NCBI GenBank assembly: GCA_009781535.1
Contig: WQXX01000039.1
Span: forward strand, 1 to 8,886
Length of the DNA: 8,886 nucleotides
Source of the DNA: Coriobacteriia bacterium
GTDB lineage: Bacteria > Actinomycetota > Coriobacteriia > Coriobacteriales > UBA8131
Direction: 5' to 3'
In this document: in pieces, positions 1 to 6,667 of the stretch
How the letters are laid out: each line of letters starts with the position of its first letter
How positions within the stretch are numbered: the stretch's first letter is position 1
The notes under the pieces: model-generated
Told to the model about the DNA's origin: nothing
Database searches by the model: none
The model's input: the letters and a program-made list of their open reading frames with translations, nothing else
Position numbers and translations under genes: made by a program

Positions 1-110
1 CGCGCAGCCTGTTCCTGGCGGAAGGTCGGCAACAATTGCAGACCTTCCTCAATCAAGGCTGCATCGGCGTCGTATACGTCATTACATATGTAGAGGTAGA
101 CCTTGTTCAA
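1..110 (-). CDS. Probable 4'-phosphopantetheinyl transferase (N-terminal fragment)
   Basis: An open minus-strand frame runs from the hydrolase stop off the left edge, giving 36 codons. It reads (M)NKVYLYICNDVYDAD and then a helix ending LLPTFRQEQAA. A VYLY opening strand followed by a helix with L-LP-x-x-R-x-x-x-A is the usual N-terminus of Sfp-type phosphopantetheinyl transferases; the catalytic motifs lie outside the window. Such an enzyme would convert the carrier domain of the 660-aa ligase-like protein to its holo form, which fits the position at the end of the same operon. The proposed start is TTG at 110, one base after the hydrolase stop; a GGAG lies about 13 bases upstream, which is rather far. 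An in-frame ATG at 149 would add 13 residues inside the hydrolase gene but breaks the family-like beginning. The family call rests on a short fragment and is moderate at best. Confidence 0.5.
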   Translation of the reverse strand, partial: MNKVYLYICNDVYDADAALIEEGLQLLPTFRQEQAA

Positions 111-111
111 C

Positions 112-1056
112 CTAGACGTTTTTCTCCAGGAAGCGGGTGACGGTTGCATCGTAGTCTTCAAGGTTGTGGTAGCGCACAAAGGAGTGCCCGCCGTTGACAA
201 AGTACTGAACCTCTTTAGTGGGAGATGCACACGCTTCAAATAACTTGTCGCACTTGTCCATACGGCAATAGAAATCCTGAGTACTCCAGAGGAACAGTAT
301 GGGAAGGTCGATTTGAGGCATACACTTGTACGGCGTAACCTTAAAAGCGTTTGCCCCCGTTACAACCCACAGGAAGAAGAACACTATGTGGGTGTAGCAG
401 AACACAGGTTTTTTACGTTCGATGATGTGGTACTTGAACATCTCGTAATAGCTGTAGTACAGGCCATCCACGACGATCTTTTTTATCAGGTTTTCCTTCT
501 TGAGAGCGCAATAGGCATAGATTGATGTTGCAGAACCGATGCAGATGCCATGAAGCACAAAGGAGTTTATCCCGTACTGGTCGCGAATCAGTTCGATCCA
601 CTTGATCACGTCTCGATGCTCATGGATACCGGCGGTGATGTACTTGCCGTCGCTGAGCCCATGCGCCCTGCTGTCGATCACCAGGATGTTGTAACCAGCT
701 TTCGCATACAGCTCAGCAAAAAAGTACGAGTATAGCAGCGATTCGGTCCTTCCCTGGATGATAACCGCACATTTATCAAAGCCCAGGTTGACATACTCGC
801 CATACAGATTCAGCCCGTCATTGACGATATGCACTGTATCAGTTACATCTTTATAACCCTGCGCCCATTTCTTGCCGGTTTCGACCATATCAATGATTCC
901 CGGATTATCAAGCGTGCACTCGCGGTTACGCTCTTTCTTTTCGCTACGGTACAAGGTGTAGTAAAAGATCATACAGGGCGGAAGAATTGTCATGACCAAC
1001 GCAAAGCCTGCAAGCAGGATGAGGATGACCAGAGCTATTATGAGCAGGGGGCTCAT
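112..1056 (-). CDS. Membrane-anchored alpha/beta hydrolase with Cys nucleophile
   Basis: This is a 314-aa alpha/beta-hydrolase fold protein. Residues 4-32 form a hydrophobic membrane anchor, and the hydrolase core runs from about 70 to 314. Visible core motifs are VIIQGRTES (97-106, oxyanion strand and turn), ILVIDSRAHGLSDGKYIT (124-141, the signature of the bacterial subgroup often annotated as alpha/beta hydrolase or S9-like peptidase), the nucleophile elbow HGICIGSA (169-176), the likely acid Asp261 in WSTQDFY, and the catalytic His291 in GGHSF. The elbow carries Cys172 (codon TGC at 543-541) where this subgroup normally has Ser, so it may act as a thiol hydrolase or acyltransferase. A second hydrophobic stretch (220-234) sits in the cap region. 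The ATG overlaps the DegV stop as ATGA, and a GGAGG lies about 7 bases upstream inside the DegV gene. In this operon it may deacylate a lipid or an acyl-carrier intermediate; the substrate is unknown. Confidence 0.88.
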   Translation of the reverse strand: MSPLLIIALVILILLAGFALVMTILPPCMIFYYTLYRSEKKERNRECTLDNPGIIDMVETGKKWAQGYKDVTDTVHIVNDGLNLYGEYVNLGFDKCAVIIQGRTESLLYSYFFAELYAKAGYNILVIDSRAHGLSDGKYITAGIHEHRDVIKWIELIRDQYGINSFVLHGICIGSATSIYAYCALKKENLIKKIVVDGLYYSYYEMFKYHIIERKKPVFCYTHIVFFFLWVVTGANAFKVTPYKCMPQIDLPILFLWSTQDFYCRMDKCDKLFEACASPTKEVQYFVNGGHSFVRYHNLEDYDATVTRFLEKNV

Positions 1057-1991
1057 TTCCCGGCCTCCAGAATTGACTTCATAACCTCGGTCTCAAAAGC
1101 CAGATCTGAAATCGGCGTCCCAAAATAGTATGCCGCCATCAGACCAGGCCCGATGTTTATACCATTGGCAGGATAAATGTCGGAGATGATGACCTCTTTT
1201 GGCTTGAGCTTCTCTTCGATCAAGCGCGCCAGGACCTTTGCCTGTTCTTCCCGTTGGGTCTGGGCGACAAGGATGACCTGGTTTTCCGGATCGACGATCG
1301 TCTGTTGTATATACTCGATGATAACTTCATACGCTTTGTCAAATCCCTTGACCTTTGCCAACACCGTGACCATGCCCTCGTTGTTGAAATCCCCCATGGG
1401 TTTGATGCCCACCAGCGTGCCGAGGAAAGCCTTCGAGTGCGACATCCTGCCTTTCGAGGCGATGAAGAACAGATCGTCCATAGTGCCCATTTGGTGGATG
1501 GTGTACTTGAGTAACTCGAGCTGAGCCACATTCTCTTCCAAGGTCAAGCCAAGGCTTCGAAGCTCGCATGCCTTTAAAACCAGCAGCCCGGAGGCAACCG
1601 AGTACTTCCGCGAATCGATGACGCATATCGTACGCTCGGGATACTTCTCAAGAAGCGCTCTTTGCGCGTTAAGCATGAGGTTGTAGGTAACGCTTAGCGA
1701 GCAGGAGATACTTATGGCAAGTATGTCCTTGCCTTCCAAAAGGAAGGGCTCCCAATAGCCAGCGATCTCTTCCGCGCTTGCAGGAGCGGTCGCATAGGTG
1801 TGCGAGCGGGATTTGAGCGAAGCATAAAAATCCTTCGCGTTCGTGAAGTCCCATTCGAGCTTGGAGTTTATCTCCTTGCCACCGGGAATCGTGATATGGC
1901 CCTGGATATATCTGTCAACCTCAAAACGATCCCTTAACTCCTGGCTCAGATCGCTGGTAACGTCGGCGATAATTGCATAACTGTAGCCCAT
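1053..1991 (-). CDS. DegV family fatty-acid-binding protein (FakB-like)
   Basis: This 312-aa protein is close to full DegV length. The family architecture is visible: IIADVTSDLS at the N-terminus (canonical D-S-T/S-D), YATAPAS (66-72, equivalent of TSQPS), ISISCSLSVTY (93-103, equivalent of SISSxLSGTY), VIDSRKYSVASG (124-134), ASKGRMSHSKAFLGTLVGIKPM (178-199) and IGPGLMAAYYFG (280-291). In the known system FakB proteins hold a fatty acid in a buried tunnel and present its carboxylate to FakA for phosphorylation. Two conserved positions differ: the Gly of LSGTY is Val101, and the His that usually precedes GPG by two residues is Asn279. Head-group contacts or ligand choice may therefore be altered. 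The start is fixed by AAGGAGG seven bases upstream, which is also the end of the tandem repeat array. The stop overlaps the hydrolase start by 4 bases. A FakA-like kinase is encoded upstream in the same operon, a natural partner. Confidence 0.93.
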   Translation of the reverse strand: MGYSYAIIADVTSDLSQELRDRFEVDRYIQGHITIPGGKEINSKLEWDFTNAKDFYASLKSRSHTYATAPASAEEIAGYWEPFLLEGKDILAISISCSLSVTYNLMLNAQRALLEKYPERTICVIDSRKYSVASGLLVLKACELRSLGLTLEENVAQLELLKYTIHQMGTMDDLFFIASKGRMSHSKAFLGTLVGIKPMGDFNNEGMVTVLAKVKGFDKAYEVIIEYIQQTIVDPENQVILVAQTQREEQAKVLARLIEEKLKPKEVIISDIYPANGINIGPGLMAAYYFGTPISDLAFETEVMKSILEAGK

Positions 1992-1998
1992 GGTTTGC

Positions 1999-2005
1999 CC
2001 TCCTT
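1999..2005 (-). promoter_or_regulatory. Strong ribosome binding site for the DegV gene
   Basis: AAGGAGG lies 7 bases upstream of the ATG at 1991. Its 5' half (AAGG) is contributed by the last unit of the tandem repeat, whose recurrent minus-strand ending is AAGTAAG. Repeat and ribosome binding site are therefore physically merged. Confidence 0.8.
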
Positions 2006-2156
2006 ACTTGAAGACGACTCGTGTAAACTTACTTAAAAAAACGACTTGATTGAGACTCACAAAAAGATGACTCGGTTGAGGCTTACTTTCATACGGCTCG
2101 GTGAGACTTGCTTTAAGACGCCACGACTAGACTTACTTTAATACGACACGATTTGC
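2003..2156. repeat. Six-unit degenerate 25-28-bp tandem repeat array
   Basis: The spacer between the acyltransferase and DegV genes consists of six head-to-tail units: 2003-2027 (25 bp), 2028-2055 (28), 2056-2081 (26), 2082-2106 (25), 2107-2131 (25) and 2132-2156 (25). On the plus strand each unit begins CTTACTT or a close variant (CTCAC, CTTGCTT), continues with an AA-rich stretch, then ACGACTCG-like bases, and ends in TGAGA, TAGA or similar. There are no spacers between units, so this is not a CRISPR array. The unit at 2132-2156 is coding: it holds the last codons (A-N-R-V-V-L-K-stop) of the acyltransferase. The other units look like diverged duplications of that gene end. The unit nearest DegV runs into its ribosome binding site. 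Confidence 0.8.
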
Positions 2157-3110
2157 AAAATCCAGGCAGTTATTCGTCAAAGGATTGTACCCCTGTCGGC
2201 CGATGCATTGGCGGGCATATCTCTGGATATCCTCGACATCCCTTACATACCTACGCTCCCACCTGGTCAGTTCCCGCACCTCCGGTAGTTTGCCGTTGCA
2301 AAACCCATCCAGCGTGACCGCGTTAACAACGACCGTCTCGCCGCACGTATTCACTGCATGTCCAAACTGGATGACCTCTTCATGGCTTAAATAGACGCCG
2401 TAGTGGTAGTGGGTGCCTGCGGAGATCCTTATGACGTCCCCTGGCTTGGGAGACGAGAAGGAATACGTGCTGCTGAGTTTCTCGTACTTCCGTTTCTTGA
2501 GTTGGTAGTACAGGCTTAGAAGCTTCTGATAGATCTCCTCATTTGCTTTTTTGATCGCCTCTTTGCTCATATCCTCAGGCGAGACCAGCGTGGAAGCGTC
2601 GATGCTGTTGCCGATAAGGATGTGGACCCGCTTGGTCCATCCGTAATTCAAGTCCGAAAGGATAGGAACAATAGGCGCTCCGCTTTGCAGGGCAAGCATC
2701 AGGTAACTGTTAACAAAGCGGATGGGCTCATACCCAAAGTTGAACCTACCTTCAGAAAAGATCAATACGACTTTTTCCTTGTTGAGCAGTTGCTTGCATT
2801 TCTCGTAGAAATCCCAATTGAATGCTTCCCGATCCACGATAAGGCCGCCCGTGTAACGAATGAGCGGAGCAACAAACCGAAGCTTGTGCTGGAAGAAATC
2901 GGCAATGACGTAATTGATCATTCTCTGGGGGTATTTTTGCAAGATAACCAGGCCATCTAAAGGGGATTTATGGTTACAGATGACAATCGCCTTGCCTTTG
3001 ATCCTCTTGTTCTGCTTGCTTTCGTCCTCATAATAGATCTTGGTTCTTATGTACAAGGCGTTGACCACATAGGAACCCATCAGGCCCAGATAATACCAGA
3101 AAGCCCTCAT
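2133..3110 (-). CDS. PlsC-type acyltransferase fused to LRAT-like domain
   Basis: This 325-aa protein has two parts. Residues 5-22 are a probable membrane anchor. Residues 38-200 are a PlsC/LPLAT acyltransferase: motif I NHKSPLD (46-52, catalytic His47 and Asp52), a VDRE strand at 92-95 (motif II region), FSEGRFNF (118-125, motif III, usually FPEGTRS) and IVPIL (147-151, motif IV). Residues 218-325 resemble the LRAT/HRASLS branch of the NlpC/P60 (papain-like) superfamily: PKPGDVIRIS, then HYHYGVYLSHEEVIQFG with likely His236 and Gln248, and near the end GYNPLTNNCLDFANRV with likely nucleophile Cys315. LRAT-type enzymes move acyl chains through a cysteine thioester. The known role of PlsC is acylating lysophosphatidate; here the acceptor is unknown. 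The start overlaps the preceding stop as ATGA, with GGAGG four bases upstream. The LRAT assignment is by motif order only. Confidence 0.87.
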   Translation of the reverse strand: MRAFWYYLGLMGSYVVNALYIRTKIYYEDESKQNKRIKGKAIVICNHKSPLDGLVILQKYPQRMINYVIADFFQHKLRFVAPLIRYTGGLIVDREAFNWDFYEKCKQLLNKEKVVLIFSEGRFNFGYEPIRFVNSYLMLALQSGAPIVPILSDLNYGWTKRVHILIGNSIDASTLVSPEDMSKEAIKKANEEIYQKLLSLYYQLKKRKYEKLSSTYSFSSPKPGDVIRISAGTHYHYGVYLSHEEVIQFGHAVNTCGETVVVNAVTLDGFCNGKLPEVRELTRWERRYVRDVEDIQRYARQCIGRQGYNPLTNNCLDFANRVVLK

Positions 3111-5089
3111 ATGACCTCCATCACATACGTATGGATATCTGCGACCGTATAGAGGTTGTTGCGCTTTTCCAGATTGATCTGCGTATTAAACACTGAGGAG
3201 ATCTCGCTCATCATCATGAAATAATCCAGGCTTGTGCCACCGAGGTCGAAGAAGAAATGATCGTTGATGTCGATGTCATCGCTGGTGTCGATGGCTCTCT
3301 GGACGATGCCTTTGATCAGGATGACGATCGGGTCCTCATCCAAGCTGTCTACTTTGCCCAGCTCGCCCGTCAGGTCCTGGTATCTGACCAGACGCACCGA
3401 GCCTTCCGCAACCATTTTCTTTAACAGAGCGCGGCTGGTCTTGATGGAGGACTCGTTGGTGATTCTATCGCGGGTGATGTACAGCTCTTTTACCATCAGA
3501 CCGTACGGTATCGACTCAAGATCCTGCCGGGTCTTCTCGGCTTCTTTCTTGATGATCAGCTCTGGTAAAAGCTCGCTGTATTCGAGCACCAGTGACAAGG
3601 CGCCATCGAGGTCAAGGACCGAGATGGCGCTTGCGTTTTTAACTGTCAACGCATTCTGGATGAGATCGGGATTGATGTTTTCTCCGGACTCGCCAATAAA
3701 CAAATCCGTCCCTCTACCCTCGATGTAGTACTGACCGTCTGCAAGTCTCATCAGATCATTGGTCTGGATGGAATCGAAACCAGTCTTCTCGGAATCAAAG
3801 GTGATGATCTTCTTACAGATCGTCGTGCCGGATACCGTGCAGGTCGAATCATCGCCTATGGCATACGAAACACTGTCAAAGGGAACGCCGATGGAGCCGG
3901 AAGCCCGGTGTTTGAGCCGCTTGCGCAGCTCGACGCTGGTAATCGAGGTCTCAGTTGTGCCATACCCGTTGAACAAGGGGTACCCGATGGTGTTGATCAG
4001 CCTGAGTGTATCGGTATCGATGAACGCGCCTCCGGATATCATAAACTTGACCGACGGCCCTAACGTCGCATTGATGACCTCTTTGAACATCCATTTTGAT
4101 ACGGATATGCCCAAACCTGGCGCAATATCCTGCAAGGTTGTGGCAATACGTAAAGCCTTGTTAAAGCGTTTCTTCCTTTTTTCGGTATCCTGCGAGATGC
4201 TGTTCATGATGCCTTTATGCATCCGGTGGTACAGGACCGGTGGTGCAAAGACGTGGGTCACCTTATGCCTGTTGACCGTGCTCCGGATGGTCTCGGGGGA
4301 ATAATCCTTGAGAAAAACGATCGTCCGGCCGAAGAAAGCGAGCCAGAAATAGCTGACGACGACGCCGAAGATATGGAAGAAAGGCAGGATGGCGATGATC
4401 TTGGTAGCTCCGTTGTATCGTTTCATCAGCCAGCTGTTTTTCTTTAAAATGCCGACAGCATTCAGGATCTGTTGCGAGAAGGATGCGCCGTCATAGACGC
4501 AGATACTTGCTCGAAGATCGGTCAGGGATGAGGACAAGGCGATCTCATCTCCCCAGGTGACTGCCACATTCTCGCCGTCATTACCAAGGAGCGCCTTCTC
4601 GTCGTTACCAAGGAGCGCCTTCTCGTCGTTATCTGCCGAGTTGGCAATAGTAGAGCTGTCATACGTATTCGGATTGATCCTTGCGAAGCCCTCGTACCCC
4701 TCTGAGCAGGTGATGACTATCTGGGAGCCCAGCCTGTTGAGAAGGTCGTTTCGCAACTGATCAGGATAGTACGAATTAATCAGATACGGCTTATTGCCGC
4801 TTTGCAGGATAGCCCAGAAAGCGACGAGGAATTCCGGGCCGTTGGGCAGATCAAGACCGATGAACTCTCCGGACACATGAGGGAATGCACTCTTGAGATA
4901 GCTTGAGAATGTTTCGATTCTTGCCTTCAGCTCAGCATAGCTTACCTGTTGTACCTCGTAGTTTTCCACGATCTCATACGCGGCATGATCCTCATACGAG
5001 AACATCACCTCAAAGATGGCGCGGAAGGTCATATCCGAATTGGTCAGTGCTGAGATGTTCCTATTGAACATCTTACGGTAATTCTCCAT
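3107..5089 (-). CDS. AMP-binding acyl ligase-like protein with C-terminal carrier domain
   Basis: This 660-aa protein has an adenylate-forming (ANL) fold at about 20-565 and an acyl/peptidyl carrier domain at about 585-655. ANL motifs seen: LPNGPEFLVAFWAILQSGNKPYLI (81-104), LPFFHIFG (235-242), GGAFIDTDTLRLINTIGYPLFNGYGTTETS (353-382, A5 core YGTTET), TNDLMRLADGQYYIEGRGTDLFIGESGENINP (443-474, A7-A8) and SSIKTSR (547-553, with Lys550 at the A10 lysine). The A3 P-loop, normally TSGTTGxxK just before the VYDG strand, is eroded to SSSLTDLRASI (186-196), without its glycines or lysine. The carrier domain has DLGGTSLDYF (615-624) with Ser620 as the phosphopantetheine site. No condensation or reductase domain is present. 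The ATG directly abuts the FakA stop (TAG-ATG), with AGGGG eight bases upstream. The probable role is loading an acyl chain onto its own carrier domain; whether ATP is used is open. Confidence 0.88.
   Translation of the reverse strand: MENYRKMFNRNISALTNSDMTFRAIFEVMFSYEDHAAYEIVENYEVQQVSYAELKARIETFSSYLKSAFPHVSGEFIGLDLPNGPEFLVAFWAILQSGNKPYLINSYYPDQLRNDLLNRLGSQIVITCSEGYEGFARINPNTYDSSTIANSADNDEKALLGNDEKALLGNDGENVAVTWGDEIALSSSLTDLRASICVYDGASFSQQILNAVGILKKNSWLMKRYNGATKIIAILPFFHIFGVVVSYFWLAFFGRTIVFLKDYSPETIRSTVNRHKVTHVFAPPVLYHRMHKGIMNSISQDTEKRKKRFNKALRIATTLQDIAPGLGISVSKWMFKEVINATLGPSVKFMISGGAFIDTDTLRLINTIGYPLFNGYGTTETSITSVELRKRLKHRASGSIGVPFDSVSYAIGDDSTCTVSGTTICKKIITFDSEKTGFDSIQTNDLMRLADGQYYIEGRGTDLFIGESGENINPDLIQNALTVKNASAISVLDLDGALSLVLEYSELLPELIIKKEAEKTRQDLESIPYGLMVKELYITRDRITNESSIKTSRALLKKMVAEGSVRLVRYQDLTGELGKVDSLDEDPIVILIKGIVQRAIDTSDDIDINDHFFFDLGGTSLDYFMMMSEISSVFNTQINLEKRNNLYTVADIHTYVMEVI
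4581..4631 (-). repeat. Perfect 24-bp in-frame tandem duplication
   Basis: Two identical 24-bp units (4583-4606 and 4607-4630) inside the ligase-like gene encode NDEKALLG twice (residues 154-169), followed by a third partial ND. It lies in a hydrophilic, loop-like stretch just before the eroded P-loop. The unit length keeps the frame, so changes in copy number would alter loop length without breaking the gene. Perfect identity suggests a recent duplication or maintained slippage. Confidence 0.9.
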
Positions 5090-6667
5090 CTACATTGCCC
5101 CTATGATATAGTCGAAATCATCCTGCCTGCCATCTATCATTGCAAAATCCTTTCCATCAAAAGCATCAAAATATGCTGAGACTTGAGCAATTTCGTCAGT
5201 CCGCGCCGTCTGCCCATGAAAGACGATAATAGAAGAGTACGGCTGCACGGCTTCTGGAGAAGCGATGCTTACTAAAAGCTCATCAAGGCTGTCGTTGATG
5301 ATCGTCTCGCCTGTCGTAAAGCCAACGAAGAATTTCTTCTGCTGTATGGTGATTGAAAGGATCCTTGCAACAAAGAAATCTGCGTGTTCATACGCAGAAA
5401 AAGTACCCAGGACGTCGCTGAGAACATCGGTTCCGATCATGAAGGAAAGCAGGAAATACGACTTCATCACATTCTGCGAGTCGATGACGTGGACATTTGG
5501 GTATTTGGAAGGCGGATACAAGGCGATTGCCGTGGCATAGATTGTCTCGTCGTTTGGCAACAGTAGTATCTGCTCGTCTATGAATTTGTTGATGAAGAAG
5601 TGGAAGTTATCCTCATTGAGTTGGTAGTTCTGCGTCGTATTGAAAACGATATCGCAACCCAATTCGTCGAAGAGCTGGATGATGCCGTCGCCGTGGGCAA
5701 ACGAGATGATAACGTAGCCATTGTGCTTGCGCGGATGCGAGGTATATTGGCTTATCTTCTGTTGAACGAGCATGTCGTCGATCTTCGTCTCGATATACTC
5801 CCCAAACATGCTGAACTCATCAAGAATGTTCTGCGGTTCATTTGTGTGGATATGTATCTTGAGCAGACCGTCGCTCACGGTGACTATGAGGGAATCGCCT
5901 TTGCTTTCCAATAAACCGGCGAAATAGGCACGTGATTGCTCTGCGTGCATCTTCATGAGGAACTCCGTGCAATACCTGAATGTCAAAGGGTCTGAGACTT
6001 CTTGGGCGTTCTTTGTGATGAACAGCATGGTCTCGTCTTTGTTTGGAGTGGCGTTGTGCAAGCCGCTCTTCATCCCGTCGACAATAAGGTAAAACCCGGC
6101 CGCCCCGCTGTCGACCACATTGTTCAAGCGGAGTATATCCAGGCGGTTCGTCGTGTTTTGCACGCTCTGGAACAGCTCGACGCTATAGACGTCGAAGAAC
6201 TGCTCGAGTGAGGTCTCTGTGCTGATCTGCGGGATGGTGTTGTCGATACTCTCGCGCATGGCAGTCAGTATGGTGCCTTCGATCGGCTGCAGAACCGCTT
6301 GATATGCGACCACACAGGCTTTTTCCATCGCTTTGCAGAAATCGAAGACAGTCACCTCATCCTTTCCCTTGGTTTCCTCATAGATCCCAAGGAAATACTG
6401 CGAGAGTATCGATCCGGAATTACCGCGCGAACCAATCAGCATCCCTTGTATGAAGGATGAGAAGACTTCTGAAAATGACGGGCTTATAGCAAGCTCGTTG
6501 ATTCCCATCTCAAAGGTCCGCCTCAGATTGGTTCCGGTGTCGGAGTCTGAAACAGGGAATACATTTATATCATTCAGATAGTGCACATTGCTATTCAGGT
6601 TCTCAAACCCACAGAGCAGTAATTGGCGCAGAAGCCGCCCGTCTATTGATTTTGTGTGGTTCATCAT
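5090..6667 (-). CDS. FakA-like fatty acid kinase (DAK2 plus DegV-like C-domain)
   Basis: This 525-aa protein has the three-part FakA/YloV layout. The N-terminal DAK2 kinase domain (about 7-205) has LNDINVFPVSDSDTGTNL (31-48), with Asp41, Asp43 and Thr46 as metal and nucleotide ligands, and the phosphate-binding loop GSRGNSGSILSQ (79-90). The middle domain (about 220-300) has RYCTEF (231-236) and IHIHTNEP (271-278). The C-terminal DegV-like domain (about 317-525) has YVIISFAHGDGIIQLFDELGCD and ILLLPNDETI. FakA transfers phosphate from ATP to FakB-bound fatty acid, giving acyl-phosphate. The usual PDGDTGTN is SDSDTGTN here, and the sequence looks divergent, suggesting a specialised copy rather than the housekeeping kinase. 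Two adjacent ATGs (6667 and 6664) overlap the transporter stop; GAGG at 6675-6672 is four bases from the first and seven from the second, so the second may be the real start. Confidence 0.92.
   Translation of the reverse strand: MMNHTKSIDGRLLRQLLLCGFENLNSNVHYLNDINVFPVSDSDTGTNLRRTFEMGINELAISPSFSEVFSSFIQGMLIGSRGNSGSILSQYFLGIYEETKGKDEVTVFDFCKAMEKACVVAYQAVLQPIEGTILTAMRESIDNTIPQISTETSLEQFFDVYSVELFQSVQNTTNRLDILRLNNVVDSGAAGFYLIVDGMKSGLHNATPNKDETMLFITKNAQEVSDPLTFRYCTEFLMKMHAEQSRAYFAGLLESKGDSLIVTVSDGLLKIHIHTNEPQNILDEFSMFGEYIETKIDDMLVQQKISQYTSHPRKHNGYVIISFAHGDGIIQLFDELGCDIVFNTTQNYQLNEDNFHFFINKFIDEQILLLPNDETIYATAIALYPPSKYPNVHVIDSQNVMKSYFLLSFMIGTDVLSDVLGTFSAYEHADFFVARILSITIQQKKFFVGFTTGETIINDSLDELLVSIASPEAVQPYSSIIVFHGQTARTDEIAQVSAYFDAFDGKDFAMIDGRQDDFDYIIGAM

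Noticed and set aside
111..149. ATG at 149 as the PPTase start
   Set aside because: It would add 13 residues (QPSPASWRKTSR and so on) unlike the family's N-terminus and lacks a good ribosome binding site; TTG at 110 gives a family-like beginning, though this is not certain.
2003..2156. CRISPR-like array
   Set aside because: Repeats are contiguous with no unique spacers, units are degenerate, and the first unit is part of a coding sequence; no cas genes are present.
3264..4304. Long plus-strand open frames (for example 3264-3728 and 3759-4304)
   Set aside because: They lie wholly antisense to the carrier-ligase gene, whose protein shows clear family motifs; the plus-strand translations have no recognisable domain and look like codon-bias shadows.
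3107..5089. Non-ribosomal peptide synthetase module
   Set aside because: There is an adenylation-like plus carrier architecture but no condensation, thioesterase or reductase domain; the neighbours are all acyl-lipid enzymes and the P-loop is eroded.
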